This document shows, piece after piece, positions 12,720 through 26,790 of a DNA stretch of 64,000 nucleotides. A model generated the notes under the pieces. That model had not been told where the DNA came from, searched no databases, and worked only from the letters and a program-made list of their open reading frames with translations. Both the position numbers and the translations under genes were made by a program. This stretch comes from Rhytidiadelphus loreus (Eukaryota > Streptophyta > Bryopsida > Hypnales > Hylocomiaceae): the NCBI GenBank assembly GCA_947034895.1, contig OX344762.1:85926981-85990980 (forward strand), written 5' to 3'. Each line of letters begins with the position of its first letter. The first letter of the stretch is position 1.

Positions 12720-15700
12720 TGTCGGCATGACTAAACCCAGATTACCACAACAATTTCCTTCAATGTTTTTACTAGACAGTCCAGAAACACAAAGAGAATA
12801 GCTGCTGCTGCTGCTGTCAACAATCAGAGTAAGTAAGTTTTGAATCATAATTAGGAAATTTCAATTCAACGGGCACCTTTCCGTTGAAATGGTAAAGTTT
12901 GGCAACATTGTCGTAAACTTTAGGACCTGTCACTTAAGTTATCAATGGAGGGATTGAAGTACAACAACTTGCTGAGTAACTGCGTGTTCAACCCTTCAGA
13001 ATTGCAGAGAGTCAAAAAGTTGTCAAGTGCTCCAAGAATGTAATTTTGAAGATTGAAGCTGAATCTCGAACTTGGAGTGAACTTTACAATTGTTAGAAAT
13101 CTTGCACTACATCCGATGATACAATTAAGTACTATCGTTAATACGTTTCCAAGCTGTGAAAAAGTCTATGGAAAACGGCGTAAATACAATCATGGTGAGA
13201 AGTCAATATAACATAATGCATAATTGATATGTATGACAAATGGAATACTTCAATTTTTGAAGGCTATGAACTTGATGTTTAGCTATAATTAGGATTGACC
13301 TTCCAATCACATATTGAGCACATGTGTTGTGAACTAGTAGAGGAGTGTATGTGTCAACACTCCAAATCACATTATTATCAAAAGATTATGTTTCTAACTT
13401 TGAATTTCAACAAAAAGTTATGAAATTTTTATATGTATGCTTAATTGCAATGTTTAATTGGAAGGCCAGGGTCAGATCTTTTGGTCTTTGTAGAGATGTA
13501 AATGTAAGAGGTCCTCATGTCTTTGAGTGGCGCCAACTTGTATGCCTTACAATACACAAAGTTTGTTGCAAAGTGCAACATTGATAGGATATATACCCCT
13601 AGTTAATTAAACATGTTGTAACACTATCAAATGCACTGCCACTTTCTACTAGTATTGCAATCTATGCATGTGTAGGGTGGTTGTAAACCTGATTGTTTTG
13701 TGAAATGGTTTGGTAATAAAAATTGTGAATTTAGTTTGATTTGTTATAATTACTATTTTAAAGCTCAAGGGATTAGAAATTTACAACTATATATCATGCA
13801 ACTAGTTTAAAACAAAATTGGAATTTTGGCAATGGCTTACAACAGTTCACAATATAAGGTGTAAAGGCACCAATTGTCAATTGCACCCAGTATCCAATGT
13901 GTAGGGTGCAATATTCCAACCAAGGCTAAAACAGATTTCCAACTTAATCTTGAAAATAATGTGTTTTTTGGGACCTTTCCAAGCTTGGGACTACTAAGTT
14001 TATGACACAATCGTGTCCCAAAGTAGTGAGCAAGAAAGTAGGAAGTAGTGAGAGGGAAAATAATTCTTGAATGATAAGGAATTGGAAGAGTCTACACATT
14101 GGCTAGTATGGGTCATGAGTATTTTTTGGGCTCCCAAAATTCACAGTAATTTCAATTTTGGGAATAAAATTATGCTTTTTTTTTTTTTTTTGCAATCCCC
14201 ATATTTCCTATCTTCCTATGCACACCACCTCATGCATGCTACTCACGATCTGCTGCAAATTAAATCGCTTCAATGATATGCTACTGGTGCCTCTGGTGCC
14301 TTAGTACCTTTAGTTATTGATGATACATCATCAAGCCGAAGTCCACTTCAGTCTGTCATTCAAGACTTGACCTCAAGAATTTCCTAAACCCATGCCAACG
14401 AAACTTTCATTTTCATTTTGTCTGCTTAGTGTGTCTTTTTTTAAACTTCCATGTGGGAACTCGAGTTGGCCAAAGTTAAGTTAAGTTTTCCTAATCGATC
14501 GGGATTTGTCCACTGACATGAAAATTTGCACATGAGAGTCTAAATGATCGAGAGATCTCCGCTCATGTGCAAGCCTGCAATGACTTCCAGGAATTAATTA
14601 CTGCAATTCAACACACGCCGAAGGAAATCAAAGAAGTTCGGCTGTCCTATCCTGGAACATGTTCACAGACAATTCAACTTCACAAAAGCCACGGACTGTG
14701 AAAGTGCTCGATCAGTCTCACACTCATTCCTCCCTTCCCTCAGCATTAACTGTGCACTCGGTTACCACAAAAACACACAATATTTTTCGATGTACGTACC
14801 GTCAATTGACGGCGAAACTAATAAACTCCGCAACTAGCTAGACCGGCATTTTTGACAAGTCCGGTTGCACATGGAACCAACCAGGAGTACGATCTTTCTA
14901 CTGTAATATTAATAGATATTAATAGATATATCAGACCCAACGGCCGGAACTCCAGTTGCCGGCACATGGAATTGAAATTGAATTGAAAACAATACAGCTG
15001 AGAGAGAAAAAAAGATTCAGACAAACAAAAAAAGTAAAGCTTATGCCACGACTTTTGGTGTCCACAGATCGAGTAACCTCCTGAAACTGCCACACGGTGG
15101 CCGTGCATTGATCGATCTACCGGGAAAGACTACCTGAATTGATGGAGTTGAATGCCGGCCTCGGTTATGGAAAAGACGACTCACGTGACTGTTCACTACC
15201 GTTGCAATGTGGAATTAGTCCACACACACACTTGCACACACTCTCTGGTTCACGTACGTCACTCGCTTTGTTCGTCACTTGGAATTTTCATTAAATTTTC
15301 TTCATTTGAACAGGGACTTGGTCAATTCTCCTCCCTGGAAAATGGGAAATGCCTTGTTGGGAATCTAACTCTCAAGTCGATCTCAACTGTTGAATGTTTT
15401 CAGTTGGCGTTGGAATGCAGGGCCTTCCGTTACATGGGTTTACCGGCCAATGAGGTCGAGGTCTCTTTTGCATCCTTGAAAACAAAATTGTCTTATATGG
15501 TGAGGTGAGGAGTGAACAAAACTATCTGACTCTTTTATGTCTTGTCAGTCAACCCTGATCCTTGGAGTATATTGAAATTCTCTCCTACACATCTAGGGAG
15601 GCATATAATAAAACCTTTTCTAGTAGTATCAATGGGGAGGACATGATTGCCTTGTTGTACAATGTTAGGGCACATGAAGCAATTTTGGATTCTAGCTGCC

Positions 15701-15785
15701 ACCCTTTCTATATTAAATAACCTTTGAACCATTGGGTTGGTTACTATGGAAATCATCCTTTTGTGGTATTGTGAGAATCATTTGC
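12720..15785. other. Intergenic, no confident gene
   Basis: Several open frames of 60-120 codons exist (for example + at 15152-15508 and - at 14818-15108). None shows a domain, splice continuity or a recognisable product. No terminal inverted repeats were found here. Confidence 0.45.
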
Positions 15786-16239
15786 TTAACCCTCCAAGGC
15801 CTGAGGCCATCTTTCCATCAAAAAACACTCAAAATTGCCATTTTTAGTGCAACAACAAAAATTATAAACGTTTCTTTTTTCTTCCATATCCAACTATAGG
15901 ACCTTCCACTAGACTAGTATGAGAATGTTTAGAAGAAATTTCATAAACTTTGACCATATTGATCACAAGATAAAATTTAAGTGTTTAAAGTTAAAAAAAC
16001 AAGGGTTTTTTTGGGTCCTAGTCTAACTAGATTATAAGGCTTTGATTTATCTTAACTTAAAATTTTTGTTCTACAGATTGTGAATTAATTTTCTTTTATG
16101 TTGAAGAATTGAGTTGAGAATTCGGGAAAAAAAAATTCAATTCCATTTAAAAAATTGTTAAGTCAAAGTGGGTATGAGAGAGAAGGAAAAACCAATTGTG
16201 GCACTACAAGAAAAACAATGTATAAATGACTGCAAAGAA

Positions 16240-16485
16240 AATGTGAATATTTTTCTTCTAAAATCTAGGATTATATTCTGAAATCTAGGAAATGTGAATA
16301 TTTTTCTTCTAAAATCTAGGATTATATTCTGAAATCTAGGAAATGTGAATATTTTTCTTCTGAAATCTAGGATTGTATTCTAAAATCTAAGAAATGTGAA
16401 TATTATTTTCTAAAATCTAGGATTATTTTCTAAAATCTAGGAAATGTGAATATTATTTTCTAATATCTAAAAGATTTGAAGATTA
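16240..16485. repeat. Subterminal tandem repeat of the CACTA element
   Basis: Four to five imperfect copies of a unit of about 50 bp. Each contains AAATGTGAATATT, a TTTTCTTCT or TATTTTC variant, and one or two TCTAGG phrases. Two shortened copies reappear in reverse complement at about 16881-16952. Confidence 0.75.
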
Positions 16486-16663
16486 TTTTCGAGTTGTGGT
16501 GAAATGTGCAAAATGAGTACACCATATACCGAACACCATATACAAATACATGATTCATACACCATATACAAATACATAATTCATACATCATACACCATGT
16601 ACATGATTCATACATCATATACAAATACACAATACATTATATTTTACATATGTGTTAAATGGA

Positions 16664-16880
16664 TTTTCAAGCCATTTAGTGTGTGAATACAAAGAGTTCA
16701 ATTAACAAGCCTTTTATACAAGTGGCGTGGTAGGAGGCAAGACAAACCATGATTCATACATCATACACCATATACATGATCCATAAATCCCACATGGTTT
16801 GTCTTGCCTCCTACCACGCCACTTGTATAAAAGGCTTGTTAATTGAACTCTTTGTATTCACACACTAAATGGCTTGAAAA
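16664..16880. repeat. Perfect 88-bp inverted repeat (foldback) with 41-nt loop
   Basis: Positions 16664-16751 and 16793-16880 are exact reverse complements, separated by 41 nt. Outside them the pairing resumes after a roughly 173-bp insertion on the left only (about 16491-16663). That insertion and the loop share the phrase CATACACCATATACATGAT or close variants. Transcribed, this would form a long double-stranded RNA. It sits inside the CACTA element. Confidence 0.9.
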
Positions 16881-17210
16881 TAATCTTCAAACCTTTTAGA
16901 TATTAGAAAATAATATTCACATTTCCTAGATTTTAGAAAATAATATTCACATCATTTAAAGTGGAAAAAACAAGTTTTTCAGCACATTGCGGGACTAGAT
17001 AAAGACAGCACGTTCTAGATGTAAAAATGTGGATGAAGACTCCCTACCGCTAAGTCGTCATCCTGTAGTCGCGAATGTGACTCTGAATTGACTCTAACGA
17101 TGACAATCCCAAACCCTTGGTGCAATTAGGGAACATGAGTCATATTCAAGTCGTTGGGGACAAGCAGTCATTCTTCTATGGTTACATTTACCCCCATTTC
17201 CTTGTAGTGT

Positions 17211-17918
17211 GGGTGGATGCAAGAAACACCAAACGATTTAGGGAGCATTCTCCCAAAACTGCGTTTTTTCTGCCCAGTACTACAAGTACTGCTAATACTC
17301 CAAAACGGAGCAATCTCAACCGTTGATCCAAGAAATCAACGGCAGTTAGTACTTTTGAGTACTTTATAATACTGAAACAGTACTACTAAAAAAAATGACA
17401 GTTTGTCACAGAAAGTAGATAAAATCAAGTATAAATTAATAATAATTAGAAAATCATGAATAAAAAAAAACTAAAAATTGGCCATTTGTAAAGACTTGAT
17501 AGTGATTACATTTCACCAAAAACTAAAAATTGAAACCATCATGAATGTTTGGAGCACTATGGGCAAGGGACCCCTATTTGCATGCATGTTGAGGATAAAG
17601 AATTTTGTTTTTTTGAATGCCCTTTGCTATTGTGGCAATAGCCCACAACAATCCTAGACGTACATCATCATTTTTGGATACTCCACAGTACTAAAAAACC
17701 CTAAAACGCAAAGTGTGACAAATTAGGTAAATTACAATTTAATTAAAGGATTTTTTTTCAAATTTTTTTAGAAATAAGGAATCTGAGGACTTCCAAGTTA
17801 TCCATCTCCAATAAAAATTTCAAGTAGATGGACTTCATTTCCCAAAAGATATGGCGAATGGCATCTCCGTCATTCCAATTGTGACGCCAAATAGTACCGG
17901 TGTTTCTTGCATTCACCC
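17211..17918. mobile_element. Dispersed TIR element, copy 1
   Basis: The termini are GGGTGGATGCAAGAAACACC and GGTGTTTCTTGCATTCACCC, 20-bp inverted repeats with one mismatch. Diverged copies occur at about 28899-29730 and 34880-35636 in the same orientation. They share internal phrases such as AAATAGTACC near the right end and a long segment with TTTCACCAAA. Comparison with the uninterrupted host repeat near 36065 suggests a 4-bp TTGT duplication. No coding region is visible, and I cannot assign a superfamily. Confidence 0.7.
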
Positions 17919-18816
17919 TTGTTGATAGCTCTAAGATGGAATTGAAACACACTGATCCCAACGGTGAGATGGTTCTAAAAAGAAAACTAGACCATGTACA
18001 ATTTGCTTTTAAATTGTTAAAATTCAGTTAAAAAATAGATCCAATACATTATTTTCTCAAGAATTTGCTAAGATTGTCCACAAAACAAGAAGCTTCATAG
18101 CTTTCACATCACTTATTCAAATGCAATAAATCAAATCTTTCCACATAGGCAAAAACATAAGCTAGGTTGCCTCCCCTTGCCTGTTTTGGGCTTATTGTAG
18201 CATAATTTTTGCTCCCGGGCACTAATTCAAATAAATATTATATTCCCCCAAAACTAATTAGTTTTTCTATCTTGAAAAAGGTTTAAAAAAATCTTGACAA
18301 AAATTGAGAACATCTATAGGTATTTGCTTGAATCTTCAAGGATCCCTTAAGGAGATTCTTTAGACCTCAAGGATTAAGAAAAATCCAAGAGCACTCATTA
18401 GAGGTCAAACTATTATGCCTTCCCCTTTTATTAAATTTTCAAGGATCAACATGTGCACTTTTGTCTTATGTAGAAGGATTCTCTATCATCCATCAAACAC
18501 TTAGTATCTATAGCAAACTTCTAGAAGGTATTCCACTTGCCTAGAGGGCAACCAAAGAAGAATAAAAATTCTCCTTGAAGTAGGATATGGGTCTATAAGT
18601 CTGTTACTTGTCTAAAATTTGTGCGGTCATGGCATATAAAAAGTAAATAGTGAATAGTGCTTAATTTGACTTTGTAGCCTAAATGTAGTGCTCAACAAGT
18701 CATTATATTCATTATTGAAGGGAGTTTAGCAGCTTGAAATATTCTAAAAAAAATACAAAAGCCACTTCTTGTCAATGATTATCTCAAAACCAAGCCCTAA
18801 GGGCTTAGTCTACCAT

Positions 18817-19387
18817 TTAACCCCTAAAGGACTAAGAAATAGTCTAGATTTTCAAAATTGTCAATATGTATTATAACATGCAACTTAAAAAAATAATTTA
18901 ACAATGACTCTCAAGCAATAGTTGTAAATTATAATCCATAAACCATTGATATGCATATGGCTAGATCAACTAATATACAAACCAATATTTTTGAAGTCAA
19001 AAATTAAAAATTCCATCTAAAAGCAATTATAGATTGAATATTTGTGATTTCTATAAGAATTTCTTCCCTCTACATTAAAAATGTTAAGTTCTAATTATAG
19101 TGATTTTTGAATATTTATATTTTATATTCTATTCAAATCATTTTTGAAGGTCATTTTTTGAATTGAAAAAGTTACCTTTTGAAACTAAACTTGCCAATAT
19201 CCTTTGAATTATAGAATCTTTGCAAAGCAAAATCCTTAAAATTTTTTATTGTACAAATGTTAAAGTACTAACACAAGAGTGTTCAAAAAATTGATGGATG
19301 AAAAAATGAATTTTTGTGTGTTTGGGATGTGTTTATGTTCACCTATTGTTCAAAATTTGAATGCATAGATGGTCCTTTAAAGGTTAA
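18817..19387. mobile_element. TTAA-flanked TIR element, 571 bp
   Basis: The left end is TTAACCCCTAAAGGACTA and the right end TGGTCCTTTAAAGGTTAA, matching at 15 of 18 positions as inverted repeats, with TTAA intact on both sides. It contains no coding region. The ends match those of the 921-bp element at 35655, but the interiors do not obviously align. Confidence 0.7.
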
Positions 19388-19389
19388 GA

Positions 19390-20960
19390 CTTGAACCTTA
19401 TCACATCCTTGTTCTACATTAGATCTCAGATAATAGCAATTGATCCACACTTACACAAAATATATTTGAAAATACAAAGCTTGTAATAAAGGAGTAACTA
19501 TTGGATTGAAATTTCAAAAAAATTTGATATTGAAAATTGGGATTAGGGGTCTTCAACTAGGATTGCATACATTGAAAAAGAAGTTTTTAGAAAATGTAAA
19601 GTCTCTACCTTGCAACATATGATGTACTCTAAATGCCCTTACTTTGTAATAGTACATGCTTCTTAGGATCTTATTGTTTTTCGATGAAACAATTCTTTTA
19701 ATAAAATTTCTTGTAAGTTGAAAAGAATAGCCAATTTCAGTTTCTCAAAATATCCATTTTTTAGAAATTTTCCATCAAATTCTTTTTGTCCATAACTTTT
19801 CTAGAGATTTTTTTGTAAATGCTCCATTTTTCTATTTCTTGATTTTTCATATTTTATTTCATTCCGATTTTTTTCTCCAAAAGTTTTAAGTACTCCTTTT
19901 AACAACCATTTGATACAAAAATTGACAATTGTTCCTTGCAACAATCTATCAACCTTAGTTTAAATGAATGATTGCAAATATATTTAAAAATATGTGAGTC
20001 AAAATCACCATTATCTATAACATTCTTCAACTTGAGGCTATGCTAGAGATCTCTTATTATCCAGTAATGGAATTCCTTTCACTCATTGAAGATTGCCAAG
20101 GCACTATGGGCAATTGTACATACAAAGAATAATTCTTAGTACATTTGACACTACCTATATTCAAGCACAAGGGAGTAGAGTCGAATCCCTCATGGGATTT
20201 AATGAAATATTTCCTACTCTTTTTGTAAATAACAACAAAATTCTATGGAGGTAAAAATATAGTCATTACCTCATGGTACTGGATTATTTACCTCATAGTA
20301 ATTGGATAAAGAAGGGACAAAATCTTATAGAGTAGAGGTGAGAATATCAATATACATTTATACAATATATTGCATTATATAGTATACTTTACTATACATT
20401 ATAGAATATTACATTGTACTATGTATGAAACAATGTACACATCTTGTACACATGAAGAACATACTATGAGGGTACAAGAGAGAGACTTGCATATTATACT
20501 ACATGGGAGTCTCTCCAAGGACAATGCTTACGGGATAATGTCTTCAATAAAGAATCACACGATAAAATCACATTTTTGAGGGAAATGTTTTAGCACGTGG
20601 GAAAGATACAAGAATTTGCCTATTCACATGTTAAGTGTTTGTTGAATTCACACTTTGCCACATAGTGAACTAATGAGTTTACACTTTACCCTTTCATGAA
20701 TAGTGAATTGTGGGAAATGTAGTGCACTTTGCCTTATAGTGCATTAGATAAAGCTTACTACCTACCTTCAGTTGTGAAAAACGATACTAACTTCCCTTAG
20801 TCTCTACACAATAATTTTTTCATGATCCTTCAAAGTTGCCTTCTTGTTTAAGATTTCAATGTAATATTCTACAAACAAAGAATTGAGTCAAAAAAGCGCA
20901 TCTTTTCTCTACTTCGAAATGCACCCTTCAAATTCCTAATTCCCCCAAATTAACTCCCTC
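19390..20960. other. Intergenic, no gene seen
   Basis: AT-rich sequence. Around 20340-20460 there is a loose run of ATTATA/ACTATA phrases. No protein-like frame or transposon ends were found. Confidence 0.45.
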
Positions 20961-21390
20961 ATTCAACCCCCAAGAATCTTCATCGAAATTTCCAAAAGAA
21001 ATACAACCAAGCGATTGGTCGTGTTGTTGAAACCCGAGTACAAAAGTGTCGCGGGCACGCTGTCGGGGTACCGGTCAACTCTGACTATGCCCACTCGGGC
21101 CCGGCCCGACCCGACCCGACCCGGCCCAGTCCAGTCCAGGCTAGTCTGAACGTAATTGCCCGCACCAGATCGAAAGGCTGCGCCCTCTGTCGCATGCGGA
21201 GCACCTTCGGGAGTCGATCGGGACCCCATGAAATCGCAATTCTCTTCACATCGACGATCTAGAGATGAATGAAATTTTCTGACTGGCAAGTGGGGTTTGA
21301 ATCTCTCCCAACTTGGCAACCACGTGCACAGCCAACTCGACTGGAATTGAAGTTAATTAATGACGCAAGAACAAAAGCAACGCCTTTAAG

Positions 21391-21561
21391 TTAATTTTCC
21401 GGCCGGAAAAATAGCAATCGCTGAAGTGGGGAGCAAGCTCCGTCGATGTCCATGGAGGTCTTCGGATCACTCGGGGTCTGGTCGACGAGCACGCAGCTGA
21501 CCCGCGGAATCGGGTACCCGGCAACTGGATCCCGGCACATGCGGTAGCCCAACCGGAAAAA
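21391..21561 (-). CDS. Possible terminal coding exon, product unknown
   Basis: On the minus strand a good acceptor (TCGTTCGCAG) is followed by 56 codons and a TAA at 21391-21393. The frame reads FFRLGYRMCRDPVAGYPIPR and then VSCVLVDQTPSDPKTSMDID. GC content is far above the surroundings and codon third positions favour G/C. I cannot link it to further exons or name a family. The neighbouring stretch 20963-21319 is also GC-rich and includes a short CCCGA/CCGGCC simple repeat near 21098-21127. Confidence 0.25.
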   Translation of the reverse strand, partial: FFRLGYRMCRDPVAGYPIPRVSCVLVDQTPSDPKTSMDIDGACSPLQRLLFFRPEN

Positions 21562-21599
21562 CTGCGAACGATTAATGTTCCGGGTTAATTAACGTTACG

Positions 21600-24561
<2,962 letters not shown>

Positions 24562-26551
24562 ATGTCTCAGGTAATATACTCTAACACCTGTATATTTAGA
24601 CCTCCATTATGTCACTAGCAAGCAACATACATTTGTATGAAACCAATAATGTGGTTGATCATGAGATTACCTTCAACCAGTTCGCTTACGAAATTCTACG
24701 ATTCATAGCATTTGATAATTGATCAGAAGTAAGGCTTGAACATGACTGTAAATGTAAATTATTTTTGATAAATAATGTCAAATATTGTGACATTCATTTG
24801 GTATAGAGTATCGTTTCATGTAGAGTGCCCTGAAAAGTGCCAAAGGAAGTGAAATTAGAACCCTTATCATCTTTCTGGATTGTTGATCAAACTAAGACAA
24901 TTATTGCATGTATTGCAGCGAAAATCAAACTACTGGGACGGATCAGACGATTCAGACACTGATGCTGCAGACGCTGCAGATCTTGCTGAGCAGCCCGAAT
25001 CGGTTGATGAACATGTAAGTAAACCCAAACCTGACTGACTAGCTAATATCTAATTATTTTGAAAAAAAAAATTACATTTCTTGATTACAGACCGTTTCAT
25101 TTCATTTCAACAGTTGGGCGGTCCACTGAATACTTTGAGTGTTAAGAGTCGCTCATTAAATAATGACAAGTTGCGAGGTGTTGGTGTCATTCATACAGGA
25201 ACATTAATTAAGCTTGCTGTCAAGTGAATAATTCGCTTCCAAAATACATGAATGGTAGATGATTCCAGGACATTAATTTCTCAAGTTTGAAAGAATGTGT
25301 AACACATGAAAAACAAATTATACACCAACTCTAGACGACGTAGTACTGACTGGTGGTGTTCTCTGTCATACAGAAACGTGTAGATATCTACTTCCCTGAT
25401 CTTCAACGAATCAAGCCTCGCAAACTGAACCAGCTGAAGACGGACCTACGAAACAAATTCAGTAAGCAGCTCACTCACTCACTCCCTTCCTGTTTAGAGG
25501 ACCTCTAGTTCGAATTTAAACTCATAATCTCCACACCATATGCATACACTATATGAAACTGATTCATATGGAACTTTCATATAGGGGTTAGAGCTAGTTC
25601 AAGCAATTTCAACAAGGTTTTTCGAGTTTTCCAAGTTTTTCATTGCCAAAGTGAGATCCATGAGTAGTTTTTTGTCTGATAACTGTAGATTTTAAGTTTG
25701 TTGACTAACCCAGAGCTTTGTTAGTAAATGTTGATGGATTTTGAGTGGGAATGGTGATGCAGATATAAGTGAGATTGAGGAGAATACAAGGACTTGCGTT
25801 CTCAGTGTGTCTGGCTATGGCTTTGATCATGACGATGTGCTACGAGAGGTGAGGCGCTATGATTCCAAGGCCTCGTAGGAGACTGGAACATCAACACCCG
25901 ATCCGACCTGCACAGAGGGAGGGAGGTTTTACTGTGTCGCACTTTTTGTCGACATTGCAATTTGAAAAAAAACACAAGGATGATTCTCCATTGTCTCAGT
26001 GGATGGAATCTCCAAAAAACAACTGTTCAAAAATTCAAAATAGGATGATACTAGTATATACTATGGATGATTTCTCCATTTTTGAGTGGACAGGATCTCC
26101 AAAAATTACCCAAAAGATTTACAAAGTAGTGCATTGATATGTTATGGATGAATTTATCCATACCTGAATGGATGAAATCTCCAAACAAGCTCTTCAAATA
26201 TTTCAAAGGAGGATGACATTGATAATAAGGATGAACTTCCCCATTACGTACTTGAGTGGAGGAATCTCCAAAAATCATAAAAAAATTCAAAGTAAGATTG
26301 CATCAATATATTCTTGATGACTTTACTTATATATATAGATGAATAAATGATGTTCCAACCATGATTGGTTGTTTGGACGTCAGATAATCAATGTTTGTCC
26401 GTCTCTTTGCCTCGTCTATCATACAAGGTGCTTGTCCATCTCATGGGATCTAGCTTGGGGTTCAGTCTATCATTCTGAGAGCTGCAATAGTGATCATAAA
26501 TGTGAGCTGTGCACACTGCCTCAGCAGTTGCTGAAGGAATCAAACCGATGA
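24562..26551 (+). CDS. Small five-exon gene, about 101 aa, unknown function
   Basis: Candidate exons are 24562-24570, 24919-25014, 25374-25461, 25763-25848 and 26525-26551. Every junction is GT-AG and the reading phase is kept across all four introns, which is unlikely by chance. The protein starts MSQRKSNYWDGSDDSD, has an acidic Ser/Asp/Ala-rich N-terminal third, then a basic block RIKPRKLNQLKTDLRNKF, then TCVLSVSGYGFDHDDVLRE, and ends QLLKESNR. The last acceptor is CAGCAG, so two splice variants differing by one Gln are possible. I do not recognise the family. The first (9-nt) and last (27-nt) exons are the weakest parts, and the gene could be a truncated copy of something longer. It converges on the PHD/Myb gene, with stop codons about 240 bp apart. 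Confidence 0.5.
25976..26325. repeat. Diverged tandem repeat, about four copies of 80-90 bp
   Basis: Each copy contains GGATGA, then TCTCCAT or TATCCAT, then GAGTGGA/GAATGGA and ATCTCCAAA, followed by an AT-rich tail with TTCAAA. The copies begin near 25978, 26063, 26149 and 26231. The array lies in the last intron of the small unknown gene. Confidence 0.65.
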
Positions 26552-26790
26552 GACAAACCTAGAGAATTTGAAATTTACAACAACTAAGTGTCTAAACCCA
26601 CCATCTCACAAAAGGAATCTGTCGTAACATTTACATATATTGAGAAATAGAATAAGAATTACAACATCCACTTAAACTGTCTTCTTAACAAGACCAGCTT
26701 TAATTTCAAATTGAAGAAATTCCTTGATTATCCTGCATACATAAGTTATGTGACATGAATTTGTTGGGTAAAAGCCATAGAATAGCACGG

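Larger units (their letters stand above)
16202..17209. mobile_element. Non-autonomous CACTA (En/Spm-like) element with 3-bp TSD
   Basis: The left terminus is CACTACAAGAAAAACAATG and the right terminus is the complement of CACTACAAGGAAATGGGGG. A perfect 3-bp duplication TGG flanks it (16199-16201 and 17210-17212), the size expected for CACTA elements. The 1008-bp body has no transposase. The left subterminal part (about 16240-16480) holds a direct repeat of roughly 50 bp, phrase TCTAAAATCTAGG, as is common in CACTA subterminal regions. The middle is a perfect foldback. Confidence 0.85.
15786..18377. mobile_element. TTAA-flanked element, interrupted by two nested insertions
   Basis: The left end reads TTAACCCTCCAAGG and the degraded right end reads CAAGGATTAA. 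The interior at 15800-16195 and 17919-18330 aligns with the intact 921-bp copy at 35655-36575. The alignment is split by a CACTA element (16202-17209) and a second repeat (17211-17918), so this is an older host element carrying younger insertions. TTAA at both ends followed by CCC is discussed with the other family members. Confidence 0.6.

Noticed and set aside
20160..20200. Possible tRNA at a GAGTCGAATCCCT phrase
   Set aside because: Resembles a B box, but no matching D arm, anticodon arm or acceptor stem could be found.
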